A stretch of DNA of 64,000 nucleotides from Shewanella inventionis (GCF_014641855.1 NZ_BMII01000021.1:41053-105052); one strand, 5' to 3'. Numbered from the stretch's first letter, positions 37,894 through 47,020 are shown. The notes: generated by a model from the letters alone, not told the origin. Program-made: numbers and translations.

Positions 37894-38538
37894 CTAAAAT
37901 GAACCTGTGTCGAGCATTTTGTAACGAATAGCCAAACGGGTCAACTCAACATCGCCACCAATCCCTAATTTAGCAAATAAGCGATAGCGATAACTATTAA
38001 CGGTTTTTGGACTTAAATTGAGTTTTTCAGAAATATCGTTAACTTTTTCGCCGTTGGTAATCATTAACATTATCTGCAATTCGCGCTCTGACAAACTGCT
38101 AAATGGGTTTTCGTCTGAGTGATTAAACTGACTCAGTGCCATTTGTTGGGCAATCTCAGGCGACAAATAGCGCTGACCACGTGCGACTTGAGTTATTGCA
38201 CGTAGCACTTCTGGCGAGGTTGAACCTTTGGTTAAATAGCCCGAAGCACCGGCTTGCATAACCTTAGTCGGAAACGGATCTTCTGTCTGTACTGTTAATA
38301 CAATGATTTTAGCTTCGGGTTGATAACGTAATATTTTACGGGTTGCTTCTAAGCCCCCCATACCCGGCATATTCATGTCCATTAAAATTACATCAGCTTC
38401 ATTCTGTCGAGACCACTGAACGGCGGTTTCACCGTCGGGCGCTTCGCCAACAACTTTAATGCCTCGTTCGTCTTCCAGAATACGACGGATCCCTGTTCTT
38501 ACCAGTTCATGATCGTCAACTAAATATACAGATATCAC
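37894..38538 (-). CDS. uvrY: Response regulator UvrY/GacA
   Basis: 214 residues. The receiver domain has the phosphoacceptor Asp54 in ILMDMNMPGM, acidic VDDHE at the N-terminus and the conserved Thr/Lys region (IIVLTV, SGYLTKGS). The C-terminal LuxR-type helix-turn-helix reads LSERELQIMLMITNGEKVNDISEKLNLSPKTVNSYRYRLFAKLG in sequence. It is the partner of BarA and activates CsrA-antagonising small RNAs in this group. It precedes uvrC, as in E. coli. Confidence 0.95.
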   Translation of the reverse strand: MISVYLVDDHELVRTGIRRILEDERGIKVVGEAPDGETAVQWSRQNEADVILMDMNMPGMGGLEATRKILRYQPEAKIIVLTVQTEDPFPTKVMQAGASGYLTKGSTSPEVLRAITQVARGQRYLSPEIAQQMALSQFNHSDENPFSSLSERELQIMLMITNGEKVNDISEKLNLSPKTVNSYRYRLFAKLGIGGDVELTRLAIRYKMLDTGSF

Positions 38539-38798
38539 GTTAACCCACCTATTATTATGCGTTATTTTTTAAATTCTTTAGGGCCGTTTTATATACAAAA
38601 CATTTGTATGCTAGCAACAGGCAAAGTAAGCCCAATAAAACTGCATACTTTAAGCGTTTCAGTAAGCTAACTGAATTTAGCATCTTTACATTTACTTACA
38701 CAAGCAAAGTCAGCCACCAACGTGAGGGCTGCATACAAAACAAGCAAATATGTTATCCAAGCCCCATTGAGTATGGATAAACAATTAACATATTTATA

Positions 38799-39218
38799 CT
38801 ACTCGCCCTGTATTGTAACAATGATTGTTCGCGAAGATGCATGATCGCGATGTTCACATAAATACAATCCTTGCCAGGTGCCTAAATTCAAGCGCCCAGC
38901 CGTAATAGGTATGGTTTGGCTTACACCAATCAAGGTCGACTTTATGTGCGCTGGCATGTCATCTGGGCCTTCATAAGTGTGCTTATAATAAGGTGCACCT
39001 TCTGGGGCAAGCACATTGAAATGACGATCCATGTCACCTCGCACAGTTGGATCTGCATTTTCGTTAAGGGTTAATGAAGCTGAGGTATGTTGAATAAATA
39101 CATGCAATAACCCAACATTAATCTCTTTTAACTCTGGTAATTGCAATATCACTTCGTCAGTAATTAAATGAAAACCACGTTTTTTAGAAGCAAGTGAAAT
39201 TGTTTTTTGCATCCACAT
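38799..39218 (-). CDS. YjbQ family protein (secondary thiamine-phosphate synthase enzyme)
   Basis: 139 residues covering the whole UPF0047/YjbQ domain. Signature segments are [33 protein letters not shown] and [20 protein letters not shown], which hold the conserved His/Glu residues thought to bind metal. Some members have thiamine-phosphate-synthase activity in vitro; the physiological role is unclear. It is a single gene with flanking gaps of 260 bp upstream and 380 bp downstream. Confidence 0.9.
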   Translation of the reverse strand: MWMQKTISLASKKRGFHLITDEVILQLPELKEINVGLLHVFIQHTSASLTLNENADPTVRGDMDRHFNVLAPEGAPYYKHTYEGPDDMPAHIKSTLIGVSQTIPITAGRLNLGTWQGLYLCEHRDHASSRTIIVTIQGE

Positions 39219-39548
39219 AAATAAACCTATTCAATAAAATACACCAGCGATTAACAGTGATGGCAATGAGGTAGTAAACAACACCCGAAAAAGTGGCACA
39301 CCTTAACATAGACAGTGCAAACCATTTCCGTCCACAGCAGCAATAGAGCATACACCCTAGTGATGACTATCGATACTATTTAGACCGTCATTTACCATCG
39401 CGCAGGCCTTGAAAAATGCATAATTTGACATGCTTGAGTACATATTATGAAGATTAAGCGTTTGGGTAAACAGATTGCCCACAACTCAGAAAAGGATAAA
39501 GATTAAAGGATAAATTGTATATTTTTCAATTGGATAACACAAAAATGC
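39219..39548. other. Intergenic region with no recognised gene
   Basis: About 330 bp between the YjbQ gene and the terminator of the SCO1 cluster. I see only very short frames. It should contain the yjbQ promoter. Confidence 0.4.
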
Positions 39549-39588
39549 AAGCCGTTTTTATAATTGATGTTATACAAAAACGGCTTTA
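39549..39588 (-). terminator. Terminator after the SCO1 cluster
   Basis: AAGCCGTTTTT / AAAAACGGCTT with a 16-nt AT-rich loop that can pair further; 12 bp past the SCO1 stop codon. On the minus strand the tail is GCATTTTTG. Confidence 0.65.
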
Positions 39589-39599
39589 ATACTGCAGTT

Positions 39600-40256
39600 T
39601 TATTCAGCCATTAATTGCTTTATGTCAATAATAAGGTTGGCAACAGAGGTGTTATTTAACCCATTATAGATCCCTCTAATATGCCTGTTTTTATCCACTA
39701 ACACTAAGTTTTCTGTGTGTAAAAAATCTTCGTTACTCACATATTCCCCTAAATCTTCATTGGCAAAATAGGCGTTTCTAGCCAGCGAATAAATGTGGTC
39801 GCGCTCCCCAGTGACTAAGCGCCATTTAGCTGCATTGATGTTATTTTTTTTGGCGTATTGCTGGAGAACCTCAACCGTATCATTTCCAGGTTGAATAGAA
39901 TGAGACACAATCATTACATCGGCATCGTCCATAAATTCACTTTGCACTTTAGACAGCTGCGATTTCATGCGAGGGCATATACCTGGGCAACGTGTAAAGA
40001 AAAAACTCGCCACATAAATTTTATCTTTTACCGTGTCTTGAGTGACCATTTCACCCTGCTGATCAATAAATTGAAACGCCGGAATTTGATGAAAACCGAC
40101 CAATTCAGGGCTGCCCGGTTTAAACCAATGTGGCGTAAATTCAGCGCTACCGTAATAAGGTAATGCCCCCATAGTGGGTTCGCCACTAGGCTCGGCTTGC
40201 ACAAAACCGCTAAGCAAAGCCACAGATAAACTAATTAGACTCAACCACTTCTTCAT
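39600..40256 (-). CDS. SCO1/SenC/PrrC family copper-binding thioredoxin-fold protein
   Basis: 218 residues with a signal peptide (VALLSGFVQAEPS). The copper site CXXXC is present as Cys90 and Cys94 (FFFTRCPGICPRMKSQL), and the third ligand His lies in EDFLHTENLVLVDK. SCO proteins deliver copper to cytochrome oxidase CuA or reduce its cysteines; some act in redox signalling. No oxidase genes are adjacent. Its start overlaps the upstream YwqK-like gene by 26 bp, so the cluster of three is translationally linked. Confidence 0.9.
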   Translation of the reverse strand: MKKWLSLISLSVALLSGFVQAEPSGEPTMGALPYYGSAEFTPHWFKPGSPELVGFHQIPAFQFIDQQGEMVTQDTVKDKIYVASFFFTRCPGICPRMKSQLSKVQSEFMDDADVMIVSHSIQPGNDTVEVLQQYAKKNNINAAKWRLVTGERDHIYSLARNAYFANEDLGEYVSNEDFLHTENLVLVDKNRHIRGIYNGLNNTSVANLIIDIKQLMAE

Positions 40257-40830
40257 CTTCTAATTCCACACACATATTTGAACGTTTAAGGCCAAACACT
40301 CGGCCGTTAATATACTGATAGTTACTAAATAACTTGCCATTTCGTCGCCAGGCTTGTTGTAATCCTACTTCTTGGCCATCAACATAATTCATTTTTTTAA
40401 ACAGCTCCCCCGTTGCATACCATTGTAACGAGGTGCCATTAACCTTGCCCTGACGATACACCGACTCCGAACGCATATTGCCATTACTCCACCAGCTTTG
40501 CGTTTTACCCTCAAGCACTCCTGCAACATACCGAGAGTCAAACGCTAAGGTGCCGTTTTCAAACCATTGAGTTAAAAAGCCGTCACGCAGTCCGTGCTCA
40601 AAATGTTCTAATTTAGCCCGTTGACCGTTGGGATAATAAGTTACTGCATCACCAGTAAAAGGCTTGTTTTGATACATTCTTAAACCGGTTGAATGTGAAA
40701 TGCTGATGTTTTCACTAGCTACAGCTTTATTTTCAGATTCAAAAAACGAAATAAAGACCGCGGTAAACACCAACATAACACAAACCAATGCAAGCCTAAC
40801 GGATAGCACTGGCGCTTCCTTGGTAATCAC
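40231..40830 (-). CDS. YwqK/MORN-like repeat protein, membrane-anchored or exported
   Basis: 199 residues. A hydrophobic N-terminal segment (VRLALVCVMLVFTAVFISFF) is followed by repeated modules such as YPNGQRAKLEHFEHG, WFENGTLAFDSRYVAG, WSNGNMRSESVYRQG, YATGELFKKMNYVDG and WRRNGKLFSNYQYING. This is the pattern of YwqK-family proteins, often mislabelled antitoxins. The start is GTG at 40830, overlapping the YHYH gene by 35 bp; a later GTG at 40809 is possible. Placement between a YHYH protein and SCO1 suggests a shared extracytoplasmic function. Confidence 0.75.
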   Translation of the reverse strand: MITKEAPVLSVRLALVCVMLVFTAVFISFFESENKAVASENISISHSTGLRMYQNKPFTGDAVTYYPNGQRAKLEHFEHGLRDGFLTQWFENGTLAFDSRYVAGVLEGKTQSWWSNGNMRSESVYRQGKVNGTSLQWYATGELFKKMNYVDGQEVGLQQAWRRNGKLFSNYQYINGRVFGLKRSNMCVELEDEEVVESN

Positions 40831-41629
40831 CTGGGAATAAAATATAGTATGACCCTAAGTAGAGCTCATTTTGGATGTGATAATGGTATTCAGCTTCTTG
40901 TGCAAATTGGGTAATCGACGTATGACCACCAGAAGCATCTAAATCTGTTGGATAAGTCCCCGTTGAATTACACATTCTGCCATACAAGAAAAAACCATCC
41001 GCAATCACGCCAACTAAGTTTGAGTCATCATCTGAAAAAGAAATGGGTTCTAAATGATAATGATAGCTTTGAGGCCCTGTGTGCGCGCCATTAAAATCAA
41101 GACTTGTAGCAGCATCATCTAATGGCACCCCTGGCCCTTCTTCATCGTTATAAATCACGGAGCCACTGACTGCAATACCAATTGCCCCAAGTCCAGTTGC
41201 CGATGTAGATGTTGCTTTAGTTGGGCTATTGTCGACAGTTAATGTGTAGGTTCCAACAAAATCATCAATGTTGCCCGGCGCCATTTGTGCATATGATGTG
41301 ACAGTAGGCTCAACATGTAACTCATGGCCTGACGACCAATATGGCGAAGTATGGTTAGGTAATCCATTAGTCTCAATCACGACTTTGCTACCGCTTAGCA
41401 CAACATTAACGTTATCTTGATCAAATTCATAATATGCAGGATGTAAAATCCCGCTGCCTGAGTCTTCAGAACCATCATCGGTATCAGTACTTGTATCAGT
41501 AGCGGTATCGCTTGTACTGGTCGCATCTATTGACTCATTACTGTCTTCAGAACCACCACATCCTGTTAACCCTAAAGTTAGAGCTAACGTAATGGCCAAT
41601 GCTGTCGAGCTTAAAGGTGAAGAATTCAT
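40796..41629 (-). CDS. YHYH-domain lipoprotein
   Basis: 277 residues from the ATG at 41629 (GAGA upstream); the open frame extends another 33 codons without lipoprotein sense. The lipoprotein signal ends LALTLGLTGCGGSEDSN, with a Thr/Ser/Asp-rich linker (about 25-60). Two YHYH motifs are visible, GPQSYHYHLEPISF and AEYHYHIQNELYLGSYY. Such histidine clusters are plausible metal ligands. With the SCO1-type gene two genes downstream, a copper-related role is suggested but not shown. Confidence 0.8.
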   Translation of the reverse strand: MNSSPLSSTALAITLALTLGLTGCGGSEDSNESIDATSTSDTATDTSTDTDDGSEDSGSGILHPAYYEFDQDNVNVVLSGSKVVIETNGLPNHTSPYWSSGHELHVEPTVTSYAQMAPGNIDDFVGTYTLTVDNSPTKATSTSATGLGAIGIAVSGSVIYNDEEGPGVPLDDAATSLDFNGAHTGPQSYHYHLEPISFSDDDSNLVGVIADGFFLYGRMCNSTGTYPTDLDASGGHTSITQFAQEAEYHYHIQNELYLGSYYILFPGDYQGSASAIR

Positions 41630-41926
41630 GGTATTTCTCATTGCTGTAAACATAAGGCAAAGCTTAACAAGCAAATGTGCAGAAATTACGCAGAAACCAT
41701 GAATAAGCAGCAGGTTTGTATACATCAATGTTAAAAACGTTAAACACTATTCTCATCGCTTTTTTCGGCAAAAATATCGCAATGTCAACAATGAGAATAA
41801 CTTCACAATTTTAATTATCACAAAGTCTTAGTATCAAGAAACAGCTCACGTTTGTTGCAAAAAAGAGCTGATAACAAACACATTTCTCGTCGCTTAAGGT
41901 GCACCCTGACACCTAAGGAAGCCGCC

Positions 41927-43393
41927 ATGAAAAGTACTGATATTCGTGTTATTCCCGGCATTATTTCTATTGCAATAATTTTACTTCTTTGGTTTATCGT
42001 CGAGCCTCCGCAAGGGGTGTCAGCCCATGCCTGGCATCTACTGGCTTTATTTGTCGGTACTGTTGTTGCCATTATTGGCAAAGCAATGCCGATTGGGGCT
42101 ATTGCTGTGCTTGCCATTACGCTTGTTGCGTTAACAGGAGTAACCAATGACAAGCCATCAGATGCGATTAAAGATGCATTAAGCGGGTTTTCAAATTCGC
42201 TCATTTGGCTAATAGGTATTGCTATTATTATCTCGCGCGGATTAGCCAAAACAGGTCTAGGTAATCGTATTGGTTATTACTTTATTGCTTTATTTGGCCG
42301 AAAAACCATAGGTATTGGCTACGCATTAGCGTTATCAGAGCTCGTTATCGCCCCTGTCACCCCAAGCAATACAGCAAGAGGGGGCGGGATTATTCACCCG
42401 ATAATGAAATCCATAGCCAACAGCTTTGGCTCATCACCAGAAGAGGGTACATCGCGAAAAATAGGTCACTATCTTGCGTTAGTGAACTACCACACAAATC
42501 CTATCACCTCGGCGATGTTTATTACGGCGACGGCACCTAACCCATTAATCGTTAAATTAATTGCAGATGCCACTGGTGCAGATATTAGTATTACCTGGGG
42601 AACATGGGCACTAGCAGCCTTATTACCAGGTCTGTTATGTATTGCACTGATGCCACTGATTATCTATGCAGTTTACCCTCCCGAAATTAAACGCACTCCA
42701 GATGCCAGCACTTATGCAAAAGATAAATTAGCCGACATGGGGCCAATGTCATTTTCAGAAAAAATCATGATAGGTGTATTTGGCTTATTGTTGATTTTAT
42801 GGGCAGGCGTGCCCGCCATGGTATTTGGCCGAGACTTTGCCGTTGATACCACTGCTGTTGCCTTCTTAGGATTATCAATTTTATTAATTAGCGGCGTATT
42901 AAGCTGGGAAGATGTGCTAAAAGAAAAAGCTGCATGGGACACTGTCGTGTGGTTTTCCGCATTGGTGATGATGGCAACCTTTTTAAATAAACTCGGTTTA
43001 GTCGCTTGGTTTTCTGGCGTGGTTGAAAGCAACATTGCTCAATTTGGCGTTGGTTGGATGGTGTCGGTCATTATCTTAGTGGTGATTTACTTCTATGCAC
43101 ACTATTTTTTTGCCAGCACTACTGCACATATTACCGCCATGTTTGCAGCATTTTTCGCTGCTGGTATCGCATTAGGTGCACCACCATTATACCTAGGCCT
43201 TCTACTTGCGGGCGCATCTTCCTTAATGATGTCACTCACCCACTATGCTACTGGCACCTCACCCATTATTTTTGGATCGGGCTATGTCTCAATGGAAAAC
43301 TGGTGGCTAATGGGCTTAATAATGAGCGTGGTTAATTTAACTGTTTGGGGCGTAGTTGGTGGGCTTTGGTGGAAGGTACTTGGCTTTTGGTAA
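41927..43393 (+). CDS. DASS-family anion:sodium symporter (dicarboxylate/tricarboxylate type)
   Basis: 488 residues from the ATG at 41927, which has a strong AAGGAAG ribosome site; the frame continues 25 codons upstream without one. About 12-13 membrane helices. The family motif SNTARGGGIIHPIM and the second repeat motif near HITAMFAAFFAAG and THYATGTSPIIFGSGY mark the SLC13/CitT-TtdT group. It imports or exchanges C4-dicarboxylates or citrate-like acids; exact substrate unknown. It is divergent from the YHYH cluster and is the last core gene before the tRNA-Ser-associated repeats. Confidence 0.9.
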   Translation: MKSTDIRVIPGIISIAIILLLWFIVEPPQGVSAHAWHLLALFVGTVVAIIGKAMPIGAIAVLAITLVALTGVTNDKPSDAIKDALSGFSNSLIWLIGIAIIISRGLAKTGLGNRIGYYFIALFGRKTIGIGYALALSELVIAPVTPSNTARGGGIIHPIMKSIANSFGSSPEEGTSRKIGHYLALVNYHTNPITSAMFITATAPNPLIVKLIADATGADISITWGTWALAALLPGLLCIALMPLIIYAVYPPEIKRTPDASTYAKDKLADMGPMSFSEKIMIGVFGLLLILWAGVPAMVFGRDFAVDTTAVAFLGLSILLISGVLSWEDVLKEKAAWDTVVWFSALVMMATFLNKLGLVAWFSGVVESNIAQFGVGWMVSVIILVVIYFYAHYFFASTTAHITAMFAAFFAAGIALGAPPLYLGLLLAGASSLMMSLTHYATGTSPIIFGSGYVSMENWWLMGLIMSVVNLTVWGVVGGLWWKVLGFW

Positions 43394-43500
43394 ATAAGAT
43401 CAAAACAGAATCGGGCCAAGCAAAGCAAAAGTATCCCTTGGTTCGAATGTGACAAATACAAAAAACCTCGACATTTATGATCAGGACTTATAGATAAATA

Positions 43501-44013
43501 TGCTGAAGAGATAGCTTTCTTGTATTAAAGAGGAACCCGTGGGTTCAAAATCCTATCTTTCGCCCAATAAAAGGCCTTATCAATTTCTGATGAGGCTTTC
43601 TAGTTGAATATTGAGGAGGGATAGTTTGCTTGTAATAAAGGAGGAACCATTGGGTTCAAAGTCCTATCTTTCGCTAAAATAAAAGGCCTTAGATTTGTCG
43701 ATTTGGCATTTGATTTGAAATCTTGCAAAGGGATAGCATGTTTGTAATAAAGAGAACCCGTGGGTTCAAAGTCCTATCTTTCGCTAAAATAAAAGGCCTT
43801 AGATTTGTCGATTTGGCATTTGATTTGAAATCTTGCAAAGGGATAGCATGTTTGTAATAAAGAGAACCCGTGGGTTCAAAGTCCTATCTTTCGCCAAAAT
43901 AAAAGGCCTTAAATTTGTCAATTGGCATTTGGCATTTGGTCTTAAATCTTGAGGAGGGATAGCTTGCTTGTAATAAAGAGGAACCCGTGGGTTCAAAGTC
44001 CTATCTTTCGCCC
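43501..44013 (+). repeat. Five tandem ~110-bp repeats derived from tRNA-Ser ends
   Basis: Five units with ATAG anchors at 43511, 43621, 43733, 43843 and 43960 (spacing 110, 112, 110, 117). Each contains GGGATAG-like sequence, a TTGTAATAAAG spacer and GTGGGTTCAAAGTCCTATC plus TTTCGCC, which resembles the T arm and acceptor of the tRNA-Ser(UGA) at 52022-52111. GGGATAG can pair with CTATCTT, and GAACC/GGTTC forms an inner hairpin. Units 3 and 4 are almost identical. Each ends in an AAAAGGCC segment like the final terminator at 44018. Anticodon and D arms are missing, so they are not functional tRNAs. Confidence 0.8.
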
Positions 44014-44017
44014 AAAT

Positions 44018-44049
44018 AAAAAGGCCCGCTAAACATAGCGGGCCTTTTT
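44018..44049. terminator. Bidirectional terminator between the repeats and the island att site
   Basis: A perfect 14-bp stem AAAAAGGCCCGCTA / TAGCGGGCCTTTTT with loop AACA. T runs exist on both strands. It was probably the terminator of the tRNA-Ser gene before the island inserted. Confidence 0.85.
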
Positions 44050-44053
44050 ATTG

Positions 44054-44083
44054 AATGTGGCGGAGGGATAGGGATTTGAACCC
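44054..44083 (-). repeat. Left attachment site (tRNA-Ser 3' fragment)
   Basis: Thirty bases identical to 52018-52047. In the minus orientation they give the T-arm 3' strand, acceptor 3' strand and CCA of tRNA-Ser; homology stops at 44084. Confidence 0.88.
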
Positions 44084-44388
44084 AAACTCTCGAATTAAAT
44101 AGTTAAAATAGTCGTTTAAATTCATTTGGTTGCAGAGTTTTATATCTTCAAGTTCTGCAATTGCTAACTAAGATTGACTTTATTCCTGAAGTTAAAAAAA
44201 GTCAATAATTATGAACTAATTTCATTTGGGGCACAGCTTGGCTGTAAAGCCCGCCTCTTTATAAACATCAGGGCAGTACAGCCGCTTCTAGCAGTAAATA
44301 AGTCGCATCAAAAGCAACGATAAGAGTGAGAATGTAGTACAGAAAACTAAGGCCAAAAAGCCTTCGGTGAGCAGAGTATTATCTTGAC

Positions 44389-44565
44389 TCACCGGGAGCA
44401 TCCACATATGGCCATATAATTTCCACCACGGATAAACTGCCTAATCGCTTTAGGGCCTGCATTACCGCCAGCACCTTTGCCTACACTACCGTATCGATAT
44501 TGACTGCCGTAATCGCCTTTAACAAGGATATTACCTGCGGCGTCATAGTCGTAGTTATTATGAAA
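44389..44565 (-). pseudogene. Rhs/YD-repeat protein C-terminal fragment
   Basis: The minus-strand frame reads NNYDYDAAGNILVKGDYGSQ and continues through YRYGSVGKGAGGNAG to a TGA at 44389. YDYDAAGN is typical of Rhs/YD repeats. A stop just upstream and the lack of a start show it is a remnant of a polymorphic toxin gene. The surrounding stretches 44084-44388 and 44566-44669 hold no gene I can support. Confidence 0.65.
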
Positions 44566-44669
44566 TCATTATGGGTGTTATAATTATTTTTTATGAAGAT
44601 TGCTAGTAATGCTGAAGTCGGTGCGAAGCTGTGATGATAGAGTTGTCAACTCCATCATCACATGTAGAG

Positions 44670-45257
44670 TTAACCCAAAGATTCGATAAACTTATGCAGC
44701 TTATTTTCATCCTTACCAGCTAGATAAATGGCAACAATAGTTATAATCACACCCAAATCATTCAACTCCTCTTTGTTTGATTTGAGCCAATCGACTTCCC
44801 TTTCATCAGAGCCAATTGATGCCTTAGCTAGGTATTGAAACAATTGCGCCAATATAAAATTTGCTACAAGCTCACTTTGCCCACAAAAGACCACTCCAAA
44901 AATGTCAGGTGCATACAATGCCATATTTGAAACGAGTCCGCTTACATACTCACTATTCAAATCATCAAGTACAAGGGCTTCAACATTAAACTCAGAGTTA
45001 GTTCTTGATACCGACTTTTCAATTAAGCCAATCAACCTACCATCTAATTGATTCTGCAATTCAACAGCTTTCTCTTTGGGAAACACCTTCCCACTCAAAA
45101 AAATTGGGTTACCTACCATGTTAAACTGAATTTCTTGAGGTAGATTTCCAAGTACGCATGACTCTAGCATTCTATTATCGATTTCTTGCTCTTGAGCCAC
45201 TAAAAAAGGGCTACACAAAACAAGAAAAGGCATTGTGATTTTGAATAAGCTTTTCAT
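44670..45257 (-). CDS. Hypothetical exported protein in the island
   Basis: 195 residues with a clear signal peptide (KITMPFLVLCSPFLVAQEQE). Otherwise acidic and mostly helical, with two cysteines after the leader (MLESCVLGNL and VVFCGQSEL). I recognise no family. It lies between two Rhs-related remnants; toxin-associated immunity proteins are often small exported or membrane proteins in this position, so an orphan immunity role is possible but unproven. Confidence 0.6.
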   Translation of the reverse strand: MKSLFKITMPFLVLCSPFLVAQEQEIDNRMLESCVLGNLPQEIQFNMVGNPIFLSGKVFPKEKAVELQNQLDGRLIGLIEKSVSRTNSEFNVEALVLDDLNSEYVSGLVSNMALYAPDIFGVVFCGQSELVANFILAQLFQYLAKASIGSDEREVDWLKSNKEELNDLGVIITIVAIYLAGKDENKLHKFIESLG

Positions 45258-45269
45258 AATTATTACCTA

Positions 45270-45386
45270 TTATTTCCAAGATGTTGAAAGGTTAGAACCC
45301 GAAACATCTTTTCCTGAAAAGTTTTTGTATGGCGGGAAATAACCTGCCCCACCAATCCAAAAGAATGCCACCCATTTCTTGAACAT
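45270..45386 (-). pseudogene. Rhs-associated C-terminal tip fragment
   Basis: A 38-codon frame, MFKKWVAFFWIGGAGYFPPY followed by KNFSGKDVSGSNLSTSWK, ending 12 bp before the next gene. Immediately upstream on the same strand (about 45391-45413) lies a near copy of the YD-repeat DNA at 44541-44563, but in a different frame. It looks like the end of a toxin gene whose core was lost. Confidence 0.4.
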
Positions 45387-45458
45387 TCGGCGTCATAGTC
45401 GCGGTTATTATCTGAATTAGGGAATAAGCTTTCAATTTATAACAAACCACAACTTAAT

Positions 45459-45881
45459 TTAGGGAGTGAAAAATATAACTAGTTGACAACTTATAATGAT
45501 ACCAATCACCGAAGCAATAAACATAGAAAGGTTAATTATTTTTCCTTTAGATAATTTTACTTTCTCTATATCATCATATATTGAAAATTTTCGAGTCAAA
45601 AATAAATCTGCACACCATCCCAATAGTGGGATAAATATAACGACGTAAGCGATATCGGACAAAGCTAGAATCGAAAATAATATAGCTATTGGAGACAAAA
45701 TAGCGGATAAAGATACGATTAAATCCATTCGTACAAAAAAGATAGTCCCTCGCCCCCAAGATCTTAATTTTTTCGCATAGCTAAGAGCTAAATATAACTT
45801 TAATAATTCAATAACGTTCACATCAGAACCCTTAATGACGTGGATACAACGACCATGGATTAATATTGTACGGTAGCACAA
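45459..45881 (-). CDS. Hypothetical membrane protein in the island
   Basis: 140 residues with three or four hydrophobic segments (LIVSLSAILSPIAILFSILALSDIAYVVIFI region and LSMFIASVIGIIISCQLVIF). No family is recognised. The real start may be downstream of 45881, for example the internal Met in VRMDLIV. Its codon use is very AT-rich. It neighbours Rhs remnants and could be an immunity-type protein, but position is the only evidence. Confidence 0.5.
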   Translation of the reverse strand: MCYRTILIHGRCIHVIKGSDVNVIELLKLYLALSYAKKLRSWGRGTIFFVRMDLIVSLSAILSPIAILFSILALSDIAYVVIFIPLLGWCADLFLTRKFSIYDDIEKVKLSKGKIINLSMFIASVIGIIISCQLVIFFTP

Positions 45882-45971
45882 CCTTGCAATGTACCATCAT
45901 CAGTCGAACAATAACCACTACAACAAAAATGCCACCCATTTTTTGTACAACGACCATCGAACAAAAATGAC

Positions 45972-46343
45972 TTAAGCGCACAGCCAGCGCTGACAATTTG
46001 CCGCGCCTTGTCGTCGTTTTCGGTCTAAATGCTCACAGTATTCAGTTAAGGCAGGTAACGCTCCGACTGCACCTTTAAATAATGCACCAAACTCTGTAGT
46101 GATTTTAAGCCAATTCTCTGCGGGGATGTTTAGCCTATTCAGTATGTCCTGACTGCTTGAGCTAATTGCGCCACGCTTATCTTCTCGAATAATCCGACCG
46201 GTATCTTCAACCAGTACAATGTAGTCTTTCACGCTGAACATGAGCCCGTTAGGCATATTAAGTCGCTCATTACCCACAAACGGTAATAGTTCTGTTGGTT
46301 GCTCGCCTTTCATCGCTGAATCGGAAAAAACGAAGCCACCCAT
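45972..46343 (-). pseudogene. 3' fragment of Y1-type transposase
   Basis: From SAMKGEQPTELLPFVGNERL onward it matches the last ~115 residues of the intact transposase at 47196-48173 almost identically, with the same RRRQGAANCQRWLCA end. The first ten codons (MGGFVFSDSA) are unrelated junction sequence. The N-terminal catalytic domain is missing. Confidence 0.85.
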
Positions 46344-46370
46344 AATTTACAAAAGTAACTTAACTCTTTT

Positions 46371-46549
46371 TCATGGCTTTGGCGAGGGTTACGATTGAAG
46401 TGATCAACTCATCAATTTTTATCGATATAGCTAAAATATTATCGTTAAATAAGTGATTTATGGTCATCTAATAAATTCAACACAGCAGAAAACCTTGATA
46501 GCTATCAAGTGTTAGAAAAATTGAAAATTGATTGGGGATGATGACTTAA
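46371..46549. repeat. Direct repeat copy 1 of transposase-flanking sequence
   Basis: About 180 bp starting TTCATGGCTTTGGCGAGGGT and ending GATGACTTAAG, nearly identical to 47021-47200. In the intact copy this segment lies directly downstream of the transposase stop, so it belongs to the mobile unit or its original flank. Confidence 0.8.
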
Positions 46550-46606
46550 GCTGTACTAGCTCAGACTTGATCTGACAGTTACCCATTTTTAATGGTGCCT
46601 GTCAGT

Positions 46607-46939
46607 TTAGATTTGAGCTAAATTTTTCTCAGCCCAAATTCGTTTCCCATCAAGCAATGTTTCAAGCGGAGTTCTTCCGCAACACATTTTGCCTTGATGA
46701 GTTCGATCATTGTTGTAGTAATTCATCCATTCGTCTAGATCTTTTTGCAGCACCTCTAAATTGTCATATAACTTTTTGCGGAAAGTGACTTGATAGAACT
46801 CATTTAAAATTGTCTTATGAAATCGCTCACAAATGCCATTGGTCTGAGGTGACATTGCCTTTGTTTTTGTATGATCGATATCATTAATTGCCAGATATAA
46901 CTGGTAATCATGATGCTCAACATCGAACAAAAATGCCAC
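46607..46939 (-). pseudogene. IS481-like transposase C-terminal fragment
   Basis: 110 codons of a DDE integrase-core transposase: MSPQTNGICERFHKTILNEF, then a C-terminal region (WMNYYNNDRTHQGKMCCGRT). The catalytic Glu lies in NGICERFHKT; both Asp residues are lost with the N-terminus. The 5' junction runs into the short repeat AAAAATGCCACCCATTTCT. Downstream an inverted repeat CTGACAG/CTGTCAG (46572-46605) may be near the element end. Confidence 0.75.
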
Positions 46940-47020
46940 CCATTTCTAGAACAAATAACATAACTCGTTTTCACGAACAAAAATGCCACCCATTTCTAGA
47001 ACAAATAACATAACTCGTTT

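Noticed and set aside
43501..44013. Regular repeats that could suggest a CRISPR array
   Set aside because: The units are ~110 bp with homologous spacers, units 3 and 4 are nearly identical throughout, and no cas gene is present; they are tRNA-related tandem repeats.
46607..46939. Functional IS481 element
   Set aside because: The N-terminal half with both catalytic aspartates is missing and the junction is with unrelated repeat sequence; it is a fragment.
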